From GWE2-42-39 sp942493345 (GTDB lineage Bacteria; Bacteroidota; Bacteroidia; Bacteroidales; Prolixibacteraceae): a DNA stretch of 64,000 nucleotides. The stretch spans positions 186,001 to 250,000 of the forward strand of contig OW818695.1 of assembly GCA_942493345.1 (NCBI GenBank). Direction: 5' to 3'. Shown here in pieces: positions 1-7,756 of this stretch. Under the pieces are notes generated by a model. It worked only from the letters and a program-made list of their open reading frames with translations, was not told the origin of the DNA and made no database searches. Position 1 is the first letter of the stretch; each line of letters starts with the position of its first letter. Position numbers and translations under genes: made by a program.

Positions 1-512
1 AGCGACATAACTGCACCGCCAATCACTCCGCCCAACAAGGCTGACTGTACAGATTCCAGCGGCGATGGAATTCCTTTTTCCTCGAATGCACGCATGGCTG
101 CATCAATCTGCTCTTCCGACATTCCCCTGTTGGCAAACATCTGATACATTTTTTCCTGCATCATGGTCATAATACGCTCCATGTAACCTGGATCGATAAA
201 TTTATACAGGATATAACTGAATAAACCGGTAATTAGCGAACTGCAAACAACAATCAAGACGCCAAAGGAAAAAGCTTTTCCAAAAGTAATTGTGCCTCCC
301 AGTAAATTATCGCGATAAAGTTTTGTAAAAACAATCAACAAAACGACCGTGATAACCAGATTAATCAATCCGATAAGAGATGCCCCCATCAATCCAAGCG
401 ATTCAATCAGGCTGGTTGCCCAAATAATCAATGTGATTACAATGCTGATGATGGCCATGTAGATTCCATAAGTTAAGGCCGATTTCAAAGGAGATACGTT
501 GTTTTGTTCCAT
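1..512 (-). CDS. DUF4199 family membrane protein (partial, C-terminus off window)
   Basis: The translation begins MEQNNVSPLKSALTYGIYMA at an ATG read leftward from 512 and runs off the left edge after about 170 codons. It has hydrophobic segments near residues 12-33, 38-60 and 74-98. A charged stretch rich in Met and Glu follows (MERIMTMMQEKMYQMF), then another hydrophobic segment. This order of a helix pair, a helix and a soluble loop is typical of DUF4199, an inner-membrane family of unknown function almost confined to Bacteroidota. It is often near cell-wall or dolichol-type glycosyltransferase genes, but the neighbour is outside the window. No function is assigned. Confidence 0.75.
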   Translation of the reverse strand, partial: MEQNNVSPLKSALTYGIYMAIISIVITLIIWATSLIESLGLMGASLIGLINLVITVVLLIVFTKLYRDNLLGGTITFGKAFSFGVLIVVCSSLITGLFSYILYKFIDPGYMERIMTMMQEKMYQMFANRGMSEEQIDAAMRAFEEKGIPSPLESVQSALLGGVIGGAVMS

Positions 513-693
513 GATAAGACATTTTTTTGGATGAGTTTGACAAATATATTTTAAAAATTTATGCTTGCCTCATTTCGGCTGAAATAATCACAGATTAAAA
601 AAAATTTCAGAAAAGTTACAGAAATATTTTCTTGAACGCTAATCAATTAGTTTCCGATGCTGTGAAAAAATTACCGGACGAAGTATTTTAAAT

Positions 694-723
694 TTGGATG
701 GAAAGCAAAAATGTATACTTTTG
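694..723 (+). promoter_or_regulatory. Bacteroidota-type promoter of the SRP RNA gene
   Basis: A TTG at 694-696 (-33 element) is separated by 19 bp from TACTTTTG at 716-723, which fits the TAnnTTTG -7 consensus of the Bacteroidota primary sigma factor. The predicted start falls about 6 nt downstream, at the first base of the SRP RNA closing stem (729). Confidence 0.7.
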
Positions 724-728
724 TCGCC

Positions 729-824
729 GGGTAAGTCCTGTGCGACCAGCTCCTGCTGAATTCCCCCAGGGTCGGAAGGCAGCAAGGGTAAGTAGTTGAG
801 CGGTGCGACACAGGGGGCTTACCC
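729..824 (+). ncRNA. ffs: Signal recognition particle RNA (4.5S type)
   Basis: The short bacterial SRP RNA is the scaffold for Ffh in co-translational membrane targeting. The invariant domain IV core CAGGGTCGGAAGGCAGCAAG lies at 768-787. The ends pair as GGGTAAG (729-735) with CTTACCC (818-824), and adjacent CCTGTG pairs with CACAGG, giving the expected single hairpin of about 96 nt. There is no Alu domain, as is usual for the short form. A phylum-type promoter sits directly upstream and a T-rich stretch near 837-845 follows. Confidence 0.95.
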
Positions 825-858
825 ACTTTTATGAGTTCTTTTTTTAGAATGAAGATAA

Positions 859-932
859 GCCGAATTAGCTCAGTTGGCCAGAGCACGTGATTTGTAATCT
901 CGGGGTCCTCAGTTCGAATCTGAGATTCGGCT
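859..932 (+). tRNA. tRNA-Thr (anticodon TGT)
   Basis: Acceptor GCCGAAT (859-865) pairs with ATTCGGC (925-931), with T as discriminator. The D arm is GCTC...GAGC and the T arm CTCAG-TTCGAAT-CTGAG. The anticodon loop TTTGTAA gives TGT. The anticodon stem CGTGA/TCTCG has one T-T mismatch in the middle. No CCA is encoded. First of a three-tRNA cluster. Confidence 0.93.
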
Positions 933-943
933 CAAAAGAATTA

Positions 944-1025
944 TGGAATATTCGAATTATGAAATTTCAGAATGGTGAGAAGTTAAAAAATCCCCAAATT
1001 CTGTAATTCGAAAATTTCAATATTG
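944..1025. repeat. AT-rich imperfect palindrome between tRNA-Thr and tRNA-Tyr
   Basis: The left arm AATATTCGAATTATGAAATT with CAGAAT mirrors the right arm ATTCTGTAATTCG with AATTTCAATATT, so most of this tRNA spacer can fold into one long weak stem. A similar palindrome fills the next spacer. Its role is unknown; it may be a small dispersed element or an RNA-processing hairpin. Confidence 0.5.
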
Positions 1026-1029
1026 TTTT

Positions 1030-1112
1030 GGGGAGATACCAAAGTGGCCAACTGGGGCAGACTGTAAATCTGCTGGCGTATGCCTTCGTAGGTTCGAATC
1101 CTGCTCTCCCCA
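1030..1112 (+). tRNA. tRNA-Tyr (anticodon GTA)
   Basis: Acceptor GGGGAGA (1030-1036) pairs with TCTCCCC (1105-1111), discriminator A. The anticodon arm CAGA-CTGTAAA-TCTG gives GTA. The extra length (83 nt) comes from the long variable arm, which marks this as a class II tRNA, as bacterial tRNA-Tyr is. T loop TTCGAAT. No encoded CCA. Confidence 0.95.
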
Positions 1113-1120
1113 CAAAAAAT

Positions 1121-1187
1121 CAAATTTCAAATATTAAAAATCCAAAGCCCAAAATTTTGGAATTTGAATATTTTAGTTTGGAATTTG
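1121..1187. repeat. AT-rich imperfect palindrome between tRNA-Tyr and tRNA-Gly
   Basis: The sequence starts CAAATTTCAAATATT and ends AGTTTGGAATTTG. The arms are complementary around an AAAATTTT centre. It carries the same TGGAATTTG/CAAATTCCA words as the spacer between araD and araB at 56899-56953, which suggests one family of small intergenic palindromes. Confidence 0.45.
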
Positions 1188-1194
1188 TAAAGTT

Positions 1195-1267
1195 GCGGGA
1201 GTAGCTCAGTCGATAGAGCATTAGCCTTCCAAGCTAAGGGTCGCGGGTTTGAATCCCGTCTCCCGCT
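1195..1267 (+). tRNA. tRNA-Gly (anticodon TCC)
   Basis: Acceptor GCGGGAG (1195-1201) pairs with CTCCCGC (1260-1266), discriminator T. The D arm is GCTC..GAGC. The anticodon arm TTAGC-CTTCCAA-GCTAA gives TCC. The T arm is CGGGTTTGAATCCCG. A terminator follows within 10 nt, so this closes the Thr-Tyr-Gly transcription unit. Confidence 0.95.
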
Positions 1268-1273
1268 CAGAAT

Positions 1274-1308
1274 AGCAAGCCGGTTACTTTCCGGCTTTTG
1301 CTTTTTTT
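1274..1308 (+). terminator. Rho-independent terminator of the tRNA cluster
   Basis: AGCCGG (1278-1283), loop TTACTTT, CCGGCT (1291-1296), followed by TTTGC and a run of seven Ts. Confidence 0.85.
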
Positions 1309-1407
1309 ATGCCTTCCCCATCAAAATAATCGATAACCAATCACATTAATTGAACGAACCAGAAAAACTATTCAGGCAGAAGCGTGTTTTATATTGAAAA
1401 ACAAAAC

Positions 1408-1620
1408 ATGCAAAAGATGAAGAGATGGTGGCCTAAAATAGTGTTTTCACTTACTGGGGCAATGGGTGGTTTTTTGTACTGGTATTTTATAGGGTGTACC
1501 AGCGGAACGTGTCCGATAAAATCGGTTTGGTATTATACCGTTTTGTGGGGTGCTGTTCTTGGCTATCTGGCAGGCGATATAATTTTGGATTTCATTAAAA
1601 AACGAAAGAAAGATGCATGA
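1408..1620 (+). CDS. DUF6132 family small membrane protein
   Basis: A 70-residue protein starting MQKMKRWWPKIVF (another ATG lies three codons on). There are two hydrophobic helices, about residues 10-28 and 41-60. Between them is a Cys-containing loop, GCTSGTCPIKS, and the tail is basic (KKRKKDA). The G-C-T/S-S-G-T-C-P-I loop is characteristic of DUF6132, a Bacteroidota family of unknown function. It overlaps the next gene, a thioredoxin, by 8 bp, so the two are co-translated. The paired cysteines facing one side of the membrane beside a thioredoxin partner suggest a role in thiol redox or sulfur handling; that is inference from context. Confidence 0.7.
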   Translation: MQKMKRWWPKIVFSLTGAMGGFLYWYFIGCTSGTCPIKSVWYYTVLWGAVLGYLAGDIILDFIKKRKKDA

Positions 1621-1912
1621 TCGTTTTCAAAATATAATCAACTCTGACAAGCCGGTACTGGTCGACTTTTATGCAGACTGGTGCAGCCCCTGTAAAATGA
1701 TGTCTCCCATTTTAAAAGAAGTTAAAGATCATTTTAAAGACAATATCCGCATTCTGAAAGTAAATGTCGACCGCAACCCTGTCATTGCATCAAAATACCG
1801 GATTCAAAGTATTCCGGCCCTGCTGATTTTTCAAAATGGAGAAATTCGCTGGAAAGGCGTCGGTGTTCAATCGCACGAAGTTCTACGAGATCAAATTCAG
1901 CTACTTGTATAA
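1613..1912 (+). CDS. trxA: Thioredoxin
   Basis: A 99-residue single-domain thioredoxin with no signal peptide, so cytoplasmic. The family reduces protein disulfides using electrons from thioredoxin reductase. The active site WCSPC lies at about residues 23-27 after the VDFYADW strand, and the cis-proline motif SIPAL at about 68-72. The dipeptide between the cysteines is Ser-Pro rather than Gly-Pro, which usually makes the protein somewhat more oxidising. The start overlaps the DUF6132 gene, so it is probably a dedicated partner and not the main thioredoxin. The reading frame is intact and of normal length (about 100-110). Confidence 0.9.
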   Translation: MHDRFQNIINSDKPVLVDFYADWCSPCKMMSPILKEVKDHFKDNIRILKVNVDRNPVIASKYRIQSIPALLIFQNGEIRWKGVGVQSHEVLRDQIQLLV

Positions 1913-1919
1913 TATTCAA

Positions 1920-2142
1920 AAAGGAACAACCGATTGAACATTTCTAGCAAAACGAGCAACCGGCATTAAGATTGAGATTAATGAAACAGCGGCAATGGTG
2001 CCAAAAATAATTAGTGAAAATGATCATTTTTTTTTAACACGATGATCAATCAGAACAGGAAACAAGCAATGCGGAGGAGTAACTTGTGAGCAATATGATT
2101 TATCAGGAGAATAAGAGACTCTCGTTTCGATGTGAATCTGTT
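1920..2142. other. Non-coding spacer beside the transposase remnant
   Basis: AT-rich with short homopolymer runs (a run of T near 2030). No credible ORF, hairpin or promoter was seen. It probably holds the lost 3' end of the insertion. Confidence 0.4.
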
Positions 2143-2535
2143 TTATTTCCTGGTATTTCCCTCCGTTGCCAAGCCGATAGAGCTGTGTAAACTAGTGTTA
2201 TCCCGATACACAATCAAGCATAAATCTTTACCAAAGTAGGTTCCATCAATTAGCAGATTTACTTTCTCTGATGGAAAAACACTTCGTTTGGGCGGAGAAG
2301 ATAAGTATTGGTGAAAGAAATGTTTGAGGGTGCAAGTCGAATATCCACTCTTTTCTGAAATAACTTCCAATGTTTGCTTCAAAAGAATCCATTGTCTAAA
2401 CCATATAAATCGGTTTGATTGAGTAACTCATTTATTGACCCGGATAAAGAAGATACCACAAGATTTACACTTAAAACGCTGCTTCCAATTTTGAATCCCC
2501 AACCTATAACATCCAAACATTGGTAGGCCCAACAT
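2143..2535 (-). pseudogene. Decayed IS256-like transposase (zinc-binding variant), N-terminal remnant
   Basis: Read leftward from about 2535, the frame gives a zinc-ribbon half FKCKSCGIFF, then an in-frame TGA at 2428-2430. It resumes as RFIWFRQWIL and KQTLEVISEKSGYSTCTLKHFF, and ends with KVNLLIDGTYFGKDLCLIVYRDN before a TAA at 2143. The ...LLIDGTYF... segment contains the first catalytic Asp of IS256-family variants that carry an N-terminal zinc ribbon. The CxxC upstream of the ribbon appears only in another frame, so there is also an early frameshift. The rest of the catalytic domain is missing. No inverted terminal repeats were found. It is a dead fragment. Confidence 0.75.
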
Positions 2536-2894
2536 AACGTTCTTATCATCTTTTTGAAAAAAAAGTTAATCGAAACACATTTCAGTTAATCTCCTTCTAT
2601 TGATCGAAAAAACTGAACCTCCAGAGCTTTTTACCAACTATTTTTTGTCTATAAAGTTGTCAAAAGTTGGGCATCAACAAGAAACACAAAATAAGAAACA
2701 AGGAACTCGCTTGCAGCGCATTTGTGATATTTCAATATTCCTCGTTTCTTGTTCGTTATTTGATATTTAGAAATGAAGAGGAACCTATAAACCTGGGGTC
2801 AACTTTAAACAAATTCTCATTATATCTTTTTGTTTTAGCTCGTTTCATTGGATAGATTTTTTACTTTTATGCTTCGATTAAAAATAAATGAACC
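2536..2894. other. Spacer of 359 bp without a recognisable gene
   Basis: A 62-codon plus-strand frame at 2667 has no start context, no family resemblance and a composition like the surrounding DNA, so it is not called. It probably contains the 5' remains of the insertion sequence and the promoter of the gene at 2895 (AT-rich 2830-2890). Confidence 0.4.
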
Positions 2895-3428
2895 ATGACT
2901 GAACTAAGTATCGGAACCCGTGTAGAACATCCGCGCTACGGCGAAGGAATTATCAGCAAAGACAAAATTACCAGCTATGAAATTTTCTTCGAAAAGGGCG
3001 GTAAAATTGAAATAACCAAGAGCAACCCGGATCTTGAAGTTCTGGAAGAAGCGGCCAGCGCTCCAAAAAATTCACTGACCCTGAAAGAAATTGAGAAAGT
3101 ACTGGAATACGTACTCGACAAACATGCCATGCTTCAGGAAGTAGTGCCAATGGGCGAAAAATGGAACGGAGGCACAATGCTTCTGCAACCGGCCAACCCC
3201 AATCTTCAGTCAAAAGAAATCCCGATTGAAACATTTTTCCACAAAATTGTGATGGTACGCGACCGGCTTCGCGTTCTGGAGCAAAATATCAACAGTAATG
3301 AAAAGCTGACTGACGAAGAAAAAGTTGACCTTCATCAATATATTACCCGTGCGTACGGTTCACTTACTACGTTTAATATACTTTTCAGCGAAAAAGAACA
3401 CTATTTTGTCGGACAGAAAACAAAATAG
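2895..3428 (+). CDS. Conserved Bacteroidota protein with N-terminal Tudor-like (DUF3553-type) fold
   Basis: A 177-residue soluble protein. Residues 5-50 (GTRVEHPRYGEGIIS...YEIFFEKGGKIEI) resemble the small beta-barrel at the C-termini of UvrD/PcrA helicases, in which a basic and aromatic surface binds RNA polymerase or nucleic acid. The remainder is a predicted helical domain with LTLKEIEKVLEYVLDKH and a conserved-looking KWNGGTMLLQPANPNLQSKEIP loop. It has no signal peptide and no catalytic motif that I recognise. It stands alone, 70 bp before an unrelated hydrolase. Function unknown; protein or nucleic-acid binding is a guess from the barrel. Confidence 0.6.
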   Translation: MTELSIGTRVEHPRYGEGIISKDKITSYEIFFEKGGKIEITKSNPDLEVLEEAASAPKNSLTLKEIEKVLEYVLDKHAMLQEVVPMGEKWNGGTMLLQPANPNLQSKEIPIETFFHKIVMVRDRLRVLEQNINSNEKLTDEEKVDLHQYITRAYGSLTTFNILFSEKEHYFVGQKTK

Positions 3429-3498
3429 CAGACAATAACCAAAACATAAACAGTCTTTTCTTCAACATAATTACCGAAAAAATAAAAACCAACCAACA

Positions 3499-4413
3499 AT
3501 GAAGAAATTATTTATTAATCTGATTTTTCTAATCCTCATGAGCAATTTAACAGCACAGGATTTTAGCCTAAAGGTTTGGCCCAACGGGACACCCGAAAAA
3601 AATACTCCTCCGGGAAAAGAACGTTCGTGGGTGGATGGGATCCAGAGAATTGAGAACATTTCGGAAGCAGAAATTTACGTTTATCTTCCCGAAAAAGAAA
3701 AAAGCACAGGCGCGGCCATAGTCATTTGCCCGGGCGGAGGCTACTGGATTGAAGCCATTGAACACGAAGGCTACCAGATTGCTGAATTCCTGAAAAAGAA
3801 CGGCATTGCAGGCATCGTACTGAAATACAGGCTTCCTTACGGGAATCATAAAATTCCGTTGATGGACGCCCAACAGGCCATCCGCCTTGTACGCAGCAAA
3901 GCCGCCGAATGGAATATCAACCCAAATAAAATAGGTATTGCCGGATCATCGGCTGGCGGGCACCTTGCCTCCACTGCCGGGACTCATTTCGATGCAGGCA
4001 ACGTGCAGGCCAGCGACCCAATTGCAAAATTTAGCTGTCGCCCCGATTTTATGCTGCTGCTTTACCCGGTAGTAACGTTCAATGAAGAATGGGGACACAT
4101 GGGATCGCGCAAGAACCTGATTGGAGAAGGGAATAAATGGGAACTAGTGGAAAGATATTCGAACGAACGGCAGGTTACAGCGGATACTCCTCCAACTTTT
4201 TTCATCCTTGCCGATGACGATAAAGGGGTTCCACCACAAAATTCAGTTGAGATGTACCTGGCATTGAAAAAATATGAAGTTCCTGCAGAAATGCACATCT
4301 TCAGCAAAGGAGGTCACGGTTTTGGCATGAAAGAATCCGGTCTCCCGGTAAGTAATTGGCCCAATTTGTTTATCAACTGGCTGAAATCACAGGAAATCAT
4401 TTCAAACAAATAA
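3499..4413 (+). CDS. Exported alpha/beta hydrolase (acetyl-esterase / BD-FAE-like)
   Basis: A 304-residue enzyme with a 19-residue signal peptide (MKKLFINLIFLILMSNLTAQ). The oxyanion-hole motif CPGGGYW lies at about residues 76-82, the nucleophile elbow GIAGSSAGGHLAS around 150-162, an acid in the ADDDKGVPP region, and the catalytic His in GGHGFGM near the end. This is the layout of the hormone-sensitive-lipase/BD-FAE group, whose members often deacetylate xylan or other plant polysaccharides. A periplasmic role fits a polysaccharide user, but the substrate is unknown. Its stop precedes the next ATG by 2 nt, so it probably shares a message with the Nudix and aminopeptidase genes. Confidence 0.8.
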   Translation: MKKLFINLIFLILMSNLTAQDFSLKVWPNGTPEKNTPPGKERSWVDGIQRIENISEAEIYVYLPEKEKSTGAAIVICPGGGYWIEAIEHEGYQIAEFLKKNGIAGIVLKYRLPYGNHKIPLMDAQQAIRLVRSKAAEWNINPNKIGIAGSSAGGHLASTAGTHFDAGNVQASDPIAKFSCRPDFMLLLYPVVTFNEEWGHMGSRKNLIGEGNKWELVERYSNERQVTADTPPTFFILADDDKGVPPQNSVEMYLALKKYEVPAEMHIFSKGGHGFGMKESGLPVSNWPNLFINWLKSQEIISNK

Positions 4414-4415
4414 CT

Positions 4416-4967
4416 ATGTATTCCGAAACACACCCGTCCCGGGTATTTAAATTCTGCCCAAAATGCGGTTCTCCTGAATTTAAAATTACCGGAGCAAGGT
4501 CGTTTCGTTGCAGCAACTGCAATTTCGAGTTCTATGTGAATTCGGCAGCGGCAGTTGCTGCAATTATTTTTAACAATGAAGGGAAAATGCTTTTCACCCG
4601 CCGTGCGGTGAACCCCGATAAAGGAAAACTGGATCTTCCAGGCGGTTTTGTCGACCCGATGGAATCGGCAGAGCAGGCAGTAAAAAGAGAAATAAAAGAA
4701 GAACTTGGAGTGGACATCCTTTCCCTACAATATTTTTGTTCCTTTCCCAACGAGTACAAATATTCCGGTCTTTCCGTATTCACTACCGATCTTGCTTTTT
4801 TTGCAGAAATCGATCATCAAGTGGCAATCACCCCGATGGACGATATTTCGGCAATCCAATACATTTATCCGGAAGAACTGGACATGAGTACATTGCCTGC
4901 CATATCAATGAAAAATATTGTACACAAGGTCATTCAATTCAGGAAAAATGATAAAAAAAAGGATTGA
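4416..4967 (+). CDS. Nudix hydrolase with N-terminal zinc ribbon
   Basis: A 183-residue protein. The ATG at 4416, just after the upstream stop, was chosen over an upstream frame that would overlap the hydrolase. Residues 12-35 form a zinc ribbon (CPKCGS...CSNCNF). The Nudix box starts GGFVDPMESAEQAVKREIKE and ends ELGV at about residues 67-90, with all REx2EE metal ligands present, so it should be an active Mg-dependent pyrophosphohydrolase. The zinc-ribbon plus Nudix arrangement occurs in NADH pyrophosphatase-like and ADP-ribose pyrophosphatase-like enzymes. The substrate cannot be read from sequence. Its 3' end overlaps the next gene by 20 bp. Confidence 0.85.
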   Translation: MYSETHPSRVFKFCPKCGSPEFKITGARSFRCSNCNFEFYVNSAAAVAAIIFNNEGKMLFTRRAVNPDKGKLDLPGGFVDPMESAEQAVKREIKEELGVDILSLQYFCSFPNEYKYSGLSVFTTDLAFFAEIDHQVAITPMDDISAIQYIYPEELDMSTLPAISMKNIVHKVIQFRKNDKKKD

Positions 4968-6723
4968 GAAACTCCGGCAACAAATGGTAAAAAAAGGTAT
5001 CCAGGCCTTTTACATTCACGGTTCCGATCCGCACATGAGCGAATATCTGCCCGGACGATGGCAAACGCGCGCATTTATCAGCGGTTTTACCGGTTCGTAC
5101 GGATGGCTGGCAATCACGCTCAATGAAGCTGCCCTATGGACCGATTCACGGTATTTTATTCAGGCTGAAAACGAACTAAAAGGAACCGGCATTCAACTGA
5201 TGAAAGCTCGTTTGCCCGAAACACCCGACGTAGCCAGTTGGTTAATTTCGAAAATTCCGACAAATTTTATCGTGGGGTTCAATCCCGAATGTCTACCGTT
5301 CAGCCTATACAAAAACATGTCAACCCGTTTTTCACAAGCATCAATCAAGCTGATTGATACCGGCGATTTACTGAATGAAATATGGGACAATCGCCCTGCT
5401 CTTCCCAAAGATGAAATCGTTGAACATGAGCTAAAATTCACGGGAGAAAGCCGAACAGATAAAATTGCCAGAATTCGTACAAAACTCGTATCAAAAGGCG
5501 CCGACTGGCATATTCTGACAGCGCTTGACGACATTGCATGGACTTTTAACCTTCGGGGAAACGACATCGAATTCAATCCGGTATTTCTAAGTTATGCGCT
5601 GATCGGCAAACAACAGGCAATTCTGTTCATCAACCCGGAAAAACTGCCGTCCGTTTTAAAAGCACAACTTGAAGAGGAAGGTATTCTGATCCGAGAATAC
5701 CCGTCAATATTCAGTTTCCTGCAACAAATAAAAACTTCAGAACAAATTTATATCGATGGCGATAAAACAAACTGCGCCATTGTTTCGTCCATTCCGGAAT
5801 CCTGCAAAATCGTGGAAGCGCTTTCCATTCCCTGCCTTCTGAAAGCGCAAAAAAACGCTACTGAAATTGCCAATATCCGCGAAACTATGAAAAAAGACGG
5901 CGTTGCCCTGATCGAATTCTGGCACTGGCTCGAAAACACGGTTGGCAACGAGAAAATTACGGAATACGATTTGGTTATTAAACTAAACCAGTTCAGGCAA
6001 AAACAACCCAAATTTAAAGGCGACAGTTTTTATCCGATTATTGGTTACCGGGAACGCGGTGCAATGGTTCATTTGCATGTTCAGGAAAACAATGCGATGG
6101 AAATCGAAAAAGACGGCATCCTGCTTTTCGACTCTGGCGGGCATTATTTGGATGGAACTACCGACATCACCCGCACCATTGCTTTGGGTACACCAACCGA
6201 TCAGCAGAAAACTGATTTCACACTTGTATTGAAAGGCATGATCGCACTCTCAAAAGCAATTTTTCCGGAACACACTGCCGGTTGCCATCTCGATATTTTG
6301 GCCCGCAAAGCGCTTTGGAAATACGGAATGAATTACGGGCACGGAACCAGTCACGGAGTCGGTTTTTTTCTGAATGTGCACGAAGGGCCGGTGAGTATTC
6401 GCCCGGATTTTAACAACCAGACGATAAAAGCAGGTATGGTACTGTCGAACGAACCAGGCTTTTACAGGGAAGGAGAATACGGCATCCGCACCGAGAACAT
6501 GATGGCTTGCATTGAGAAGGAAACCACCTCGTCTGGCAAATTTTTGGGCTTCGAAACACTCACCCTCTTCCCCATCGATACACGGATGATTGAAACAAAA
6601 CTCATGTCAGCCTCAGAAATTCAGTGGATCGATGACTATCACAAAAAAGTTTGGAAAGAATTAAGTCCTCTTGTTTCGGGCGAATTGAAAATATTTCTTC
6701 AGGAAAAGACAAATATCTTGTAA
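4948..6723 (+). CDS. pepP: Xaa-Pro aminopeptidase (M24B, aminopeptidase P)
   Basis: A 591-residue cytoplasmic peptidase that removes N-terminal residues preceding proline. The start MIKKRIEKLRQQM overlaps the Nudix gene. Two creatinase-type N-terminal domains are followed by a pita-bread catalytic domain from about residue 310. Metal ligands are visible as DSGGHYLDGTTDITR (two Asp), the GHGTSHGVG His motif, SNEPGFY (Glu) and GIRTENM (Glu). The C-terminal extension of about 60 residues (WIDDYHKKVWKELSPLV) matches the longer three-domain form shared with eukaryotic aminopeptidase P1. Length is as expected (590-600). Confidence 0.93.
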   Translation: MIKKRIEKLRQQMVKKGIQAFYIHGSDPHMSEYLPGRWQTRAFISGFTGSYGWLAITLNEAALWTDSRYFIQAENELKGTGIQLMKARLPETPDVASWLISKIPTNFIVGFNPECLPFSLYKNMSTRFSQASIKLIDTGDLLNEIWDNRPALPKDEIVEHELKFTGESRTDKIARIRTKLVSKGADWHILTALDDIAWTFNLRGNDIEFNPVFLSYALIGKQQAILFINPEKLPSVLKAQLEEEGILIREYPSIFSFLQQIKTSEQIYIDGDKTNCAIVSSIPESCKIVEALSIPCLLKAQKNATEIANIRETMKKDGVALIEFWHWLENTVGNEKITEYDLVIKLNQFRQKQPKFKGDSFYPIIGYRERGAMVHLHVQENNAMEIEKDGILLFDSGGHYLDGTTDITRTIALGTPTDQQKTDFTLVLKGMIALSKAIFPEHTAGCHLDILARKALWKYGMNYGHGTSHGVGFFLNVHEGPVSIRPDFNNQTIKAGMVLSNEPGFYREGEYGIRTENMMACIEKETTSSGKFLGFETLTLFPIDTRMIETKLMSASEIQWIDDYHKKVWKELSPLVSGELKIFLQEKTNIL

Positions 6724-6764
6724 AAAAGAGAGGTTGCCCTTTTCAACAAAGGCAACCTCTCTTT
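6724..6764. terminator. Bidirectional terminator hairpin between convergent genes
   Basis: GAGAGGTTGCC (6729-6739) pairs perfectly with GGCAACCTCTC (6751-6761) around an 11-nt loop. The flank read leftward is a T run (AAAAAA at 6722-6727 on the plus strand), so it best terminates the minus-strand gene ending at 6781. It may also stop the aminopeptidase message. Confidence 0.8.
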
Positions 6765-6780
6765 CAAGAAAATCAAAAAT

Positions 6781-7650
6781 TTATTTTACATATTTTGCAT
6801 TCATCATGAAATCGATACTTTTCTGAACGCTCACAATCGGATCGAAATTGTATCGTTCAACTTCAACGATATAATGCTTCATTCCGGCTTTTTTTGCCAT
6901 TTTAAATGCAGATTCGAAATCCATTTTACCGCTTTCGCCCAGTTCTTTTTCATCTTTCACATGGTACAAAGTAAAACGTCCGGGGTACGCGTTGAAATAA
7001 TCAACCGCTTTTTTCCCGCCTTCGGCAATCCAGTAAAGATCAAGCTGGAAGAAAACTTTTTTCGGATCGGTATTTTTCAACATGAAATCGTAAATAATCT
7101 GGCCTTCCAGTTCTTTAAATTCTCCGGCATGGTTGTGATATCCGAATTTGATGCCTTTCGCTGCACATTTTTCGCCAACGGCATTAAATAAATCGCAATA
7201 CAATTTTAACCCGGCCAAACTTTCGTAGGCGATTTTATTCATCGAAGGTTGTACAATGTAACTAACGCCGGCAGCTTTATTGGCATCAATACATTGATCC
7301 CACCAAGCCATAGTTTCGTTCCAGTTTTCTTTTGAAGGAACCGGTCCGTTACAATGTGAAGAAATAACTTTCATACCATTTTTTTCGACCAACGCTTTAA
7401 AAGCTGCAGGATCCATTCCATACAACTTTCCATTGGAATAACCGGCAGGTTCAACTGTTTTGTAACCCATTGCTCCCAATTTCTCGATTGTGCCAGCCAC
7501 ATCGGTTTTCATCGCTTCGCGAACCGAATACAACTGAATGCCAATTTCTTTTTTAGCAACTTTATTCGAGGAAATAGCTGAAAAACCAAATACAAAAAAT
7601 GAAAGGAAAAAGAAAGCAAAAATCTTGCTCAGTTTAGTTTTTAGGTACAT
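6781..7650 (-). CDS. Exported sugar phosphate isomerase/epimerase-like TIM barrel
   Basis: A 289-residue member of the xylose-isomerase-like TIM-barrel superfamily with a signal peptide (MYLKTKLSKIFAFFFLSFFVFGFSA). Barrel strands are visible as IGIQLYSVREAM, VEPAGYSNGK, VISSHCNG, YIVQPSMNK, FGYHNHAGEF, FFQLDLYWIAEGG, TLYHVKDE and HYIVEVERY. The metal-binding Glu/Asp/His set of the family appears as YHNH, QLD and HVKD. Secreted members in Bacteroidota often lie in polysaccharide or glucoside catabolism clusters, but here the gene is alone between terminators. The exact substrate is unknown. Confidence 0.8.
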   Translation of the reverse strand: MYLKTKLSKIFAFFFLSFFVFGFSAISSNKVAKKEIGIQLYSVREAMKTDVAGTIEKLGAMGYKTVEPAGYSNGKLYGMDPAAFKALVEKNGMKVISSHCNGPVPSKENWNETMAWWDQCIDANKAAGVSYIVQPSMNKIAYESLAGLKLYCDLFNAVGEKCAAKGIKFGYHNHAGEFKELEGQIIYDFMLKNTDPKKVFFQLDLYWIAEGGKKAVDYFNAYPGRFTLYHVKDEKELGESGKMDFESAFKMAKKAGMKHYIVEVERYNFDPIVSVQKSIDFMMNAKYVK

Positions 7651-7756
7651 AATTAAAAAATTTGAATTTAATATTAGTAATGTGTTTCAAGGCAAAAATA
7701 GCACAATTTACTTTTCACCTGACGCAATAGTCCCAAAAATAGCGGATGTTTTCAAG

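Noticed and set aside
671..886. 71-codon minus-strand frame over the SRP RNA
   Set aside because: It overlaps a certain structured RNA gene and its promoter as well as part of a tRNA.
2667..2855. 62-codon ORF between the transposase remnant and the Tudor-like gene
   Set aside because: No ribosome site, no recognisable family, low-complexity start and composition equal to the flanking spacer.
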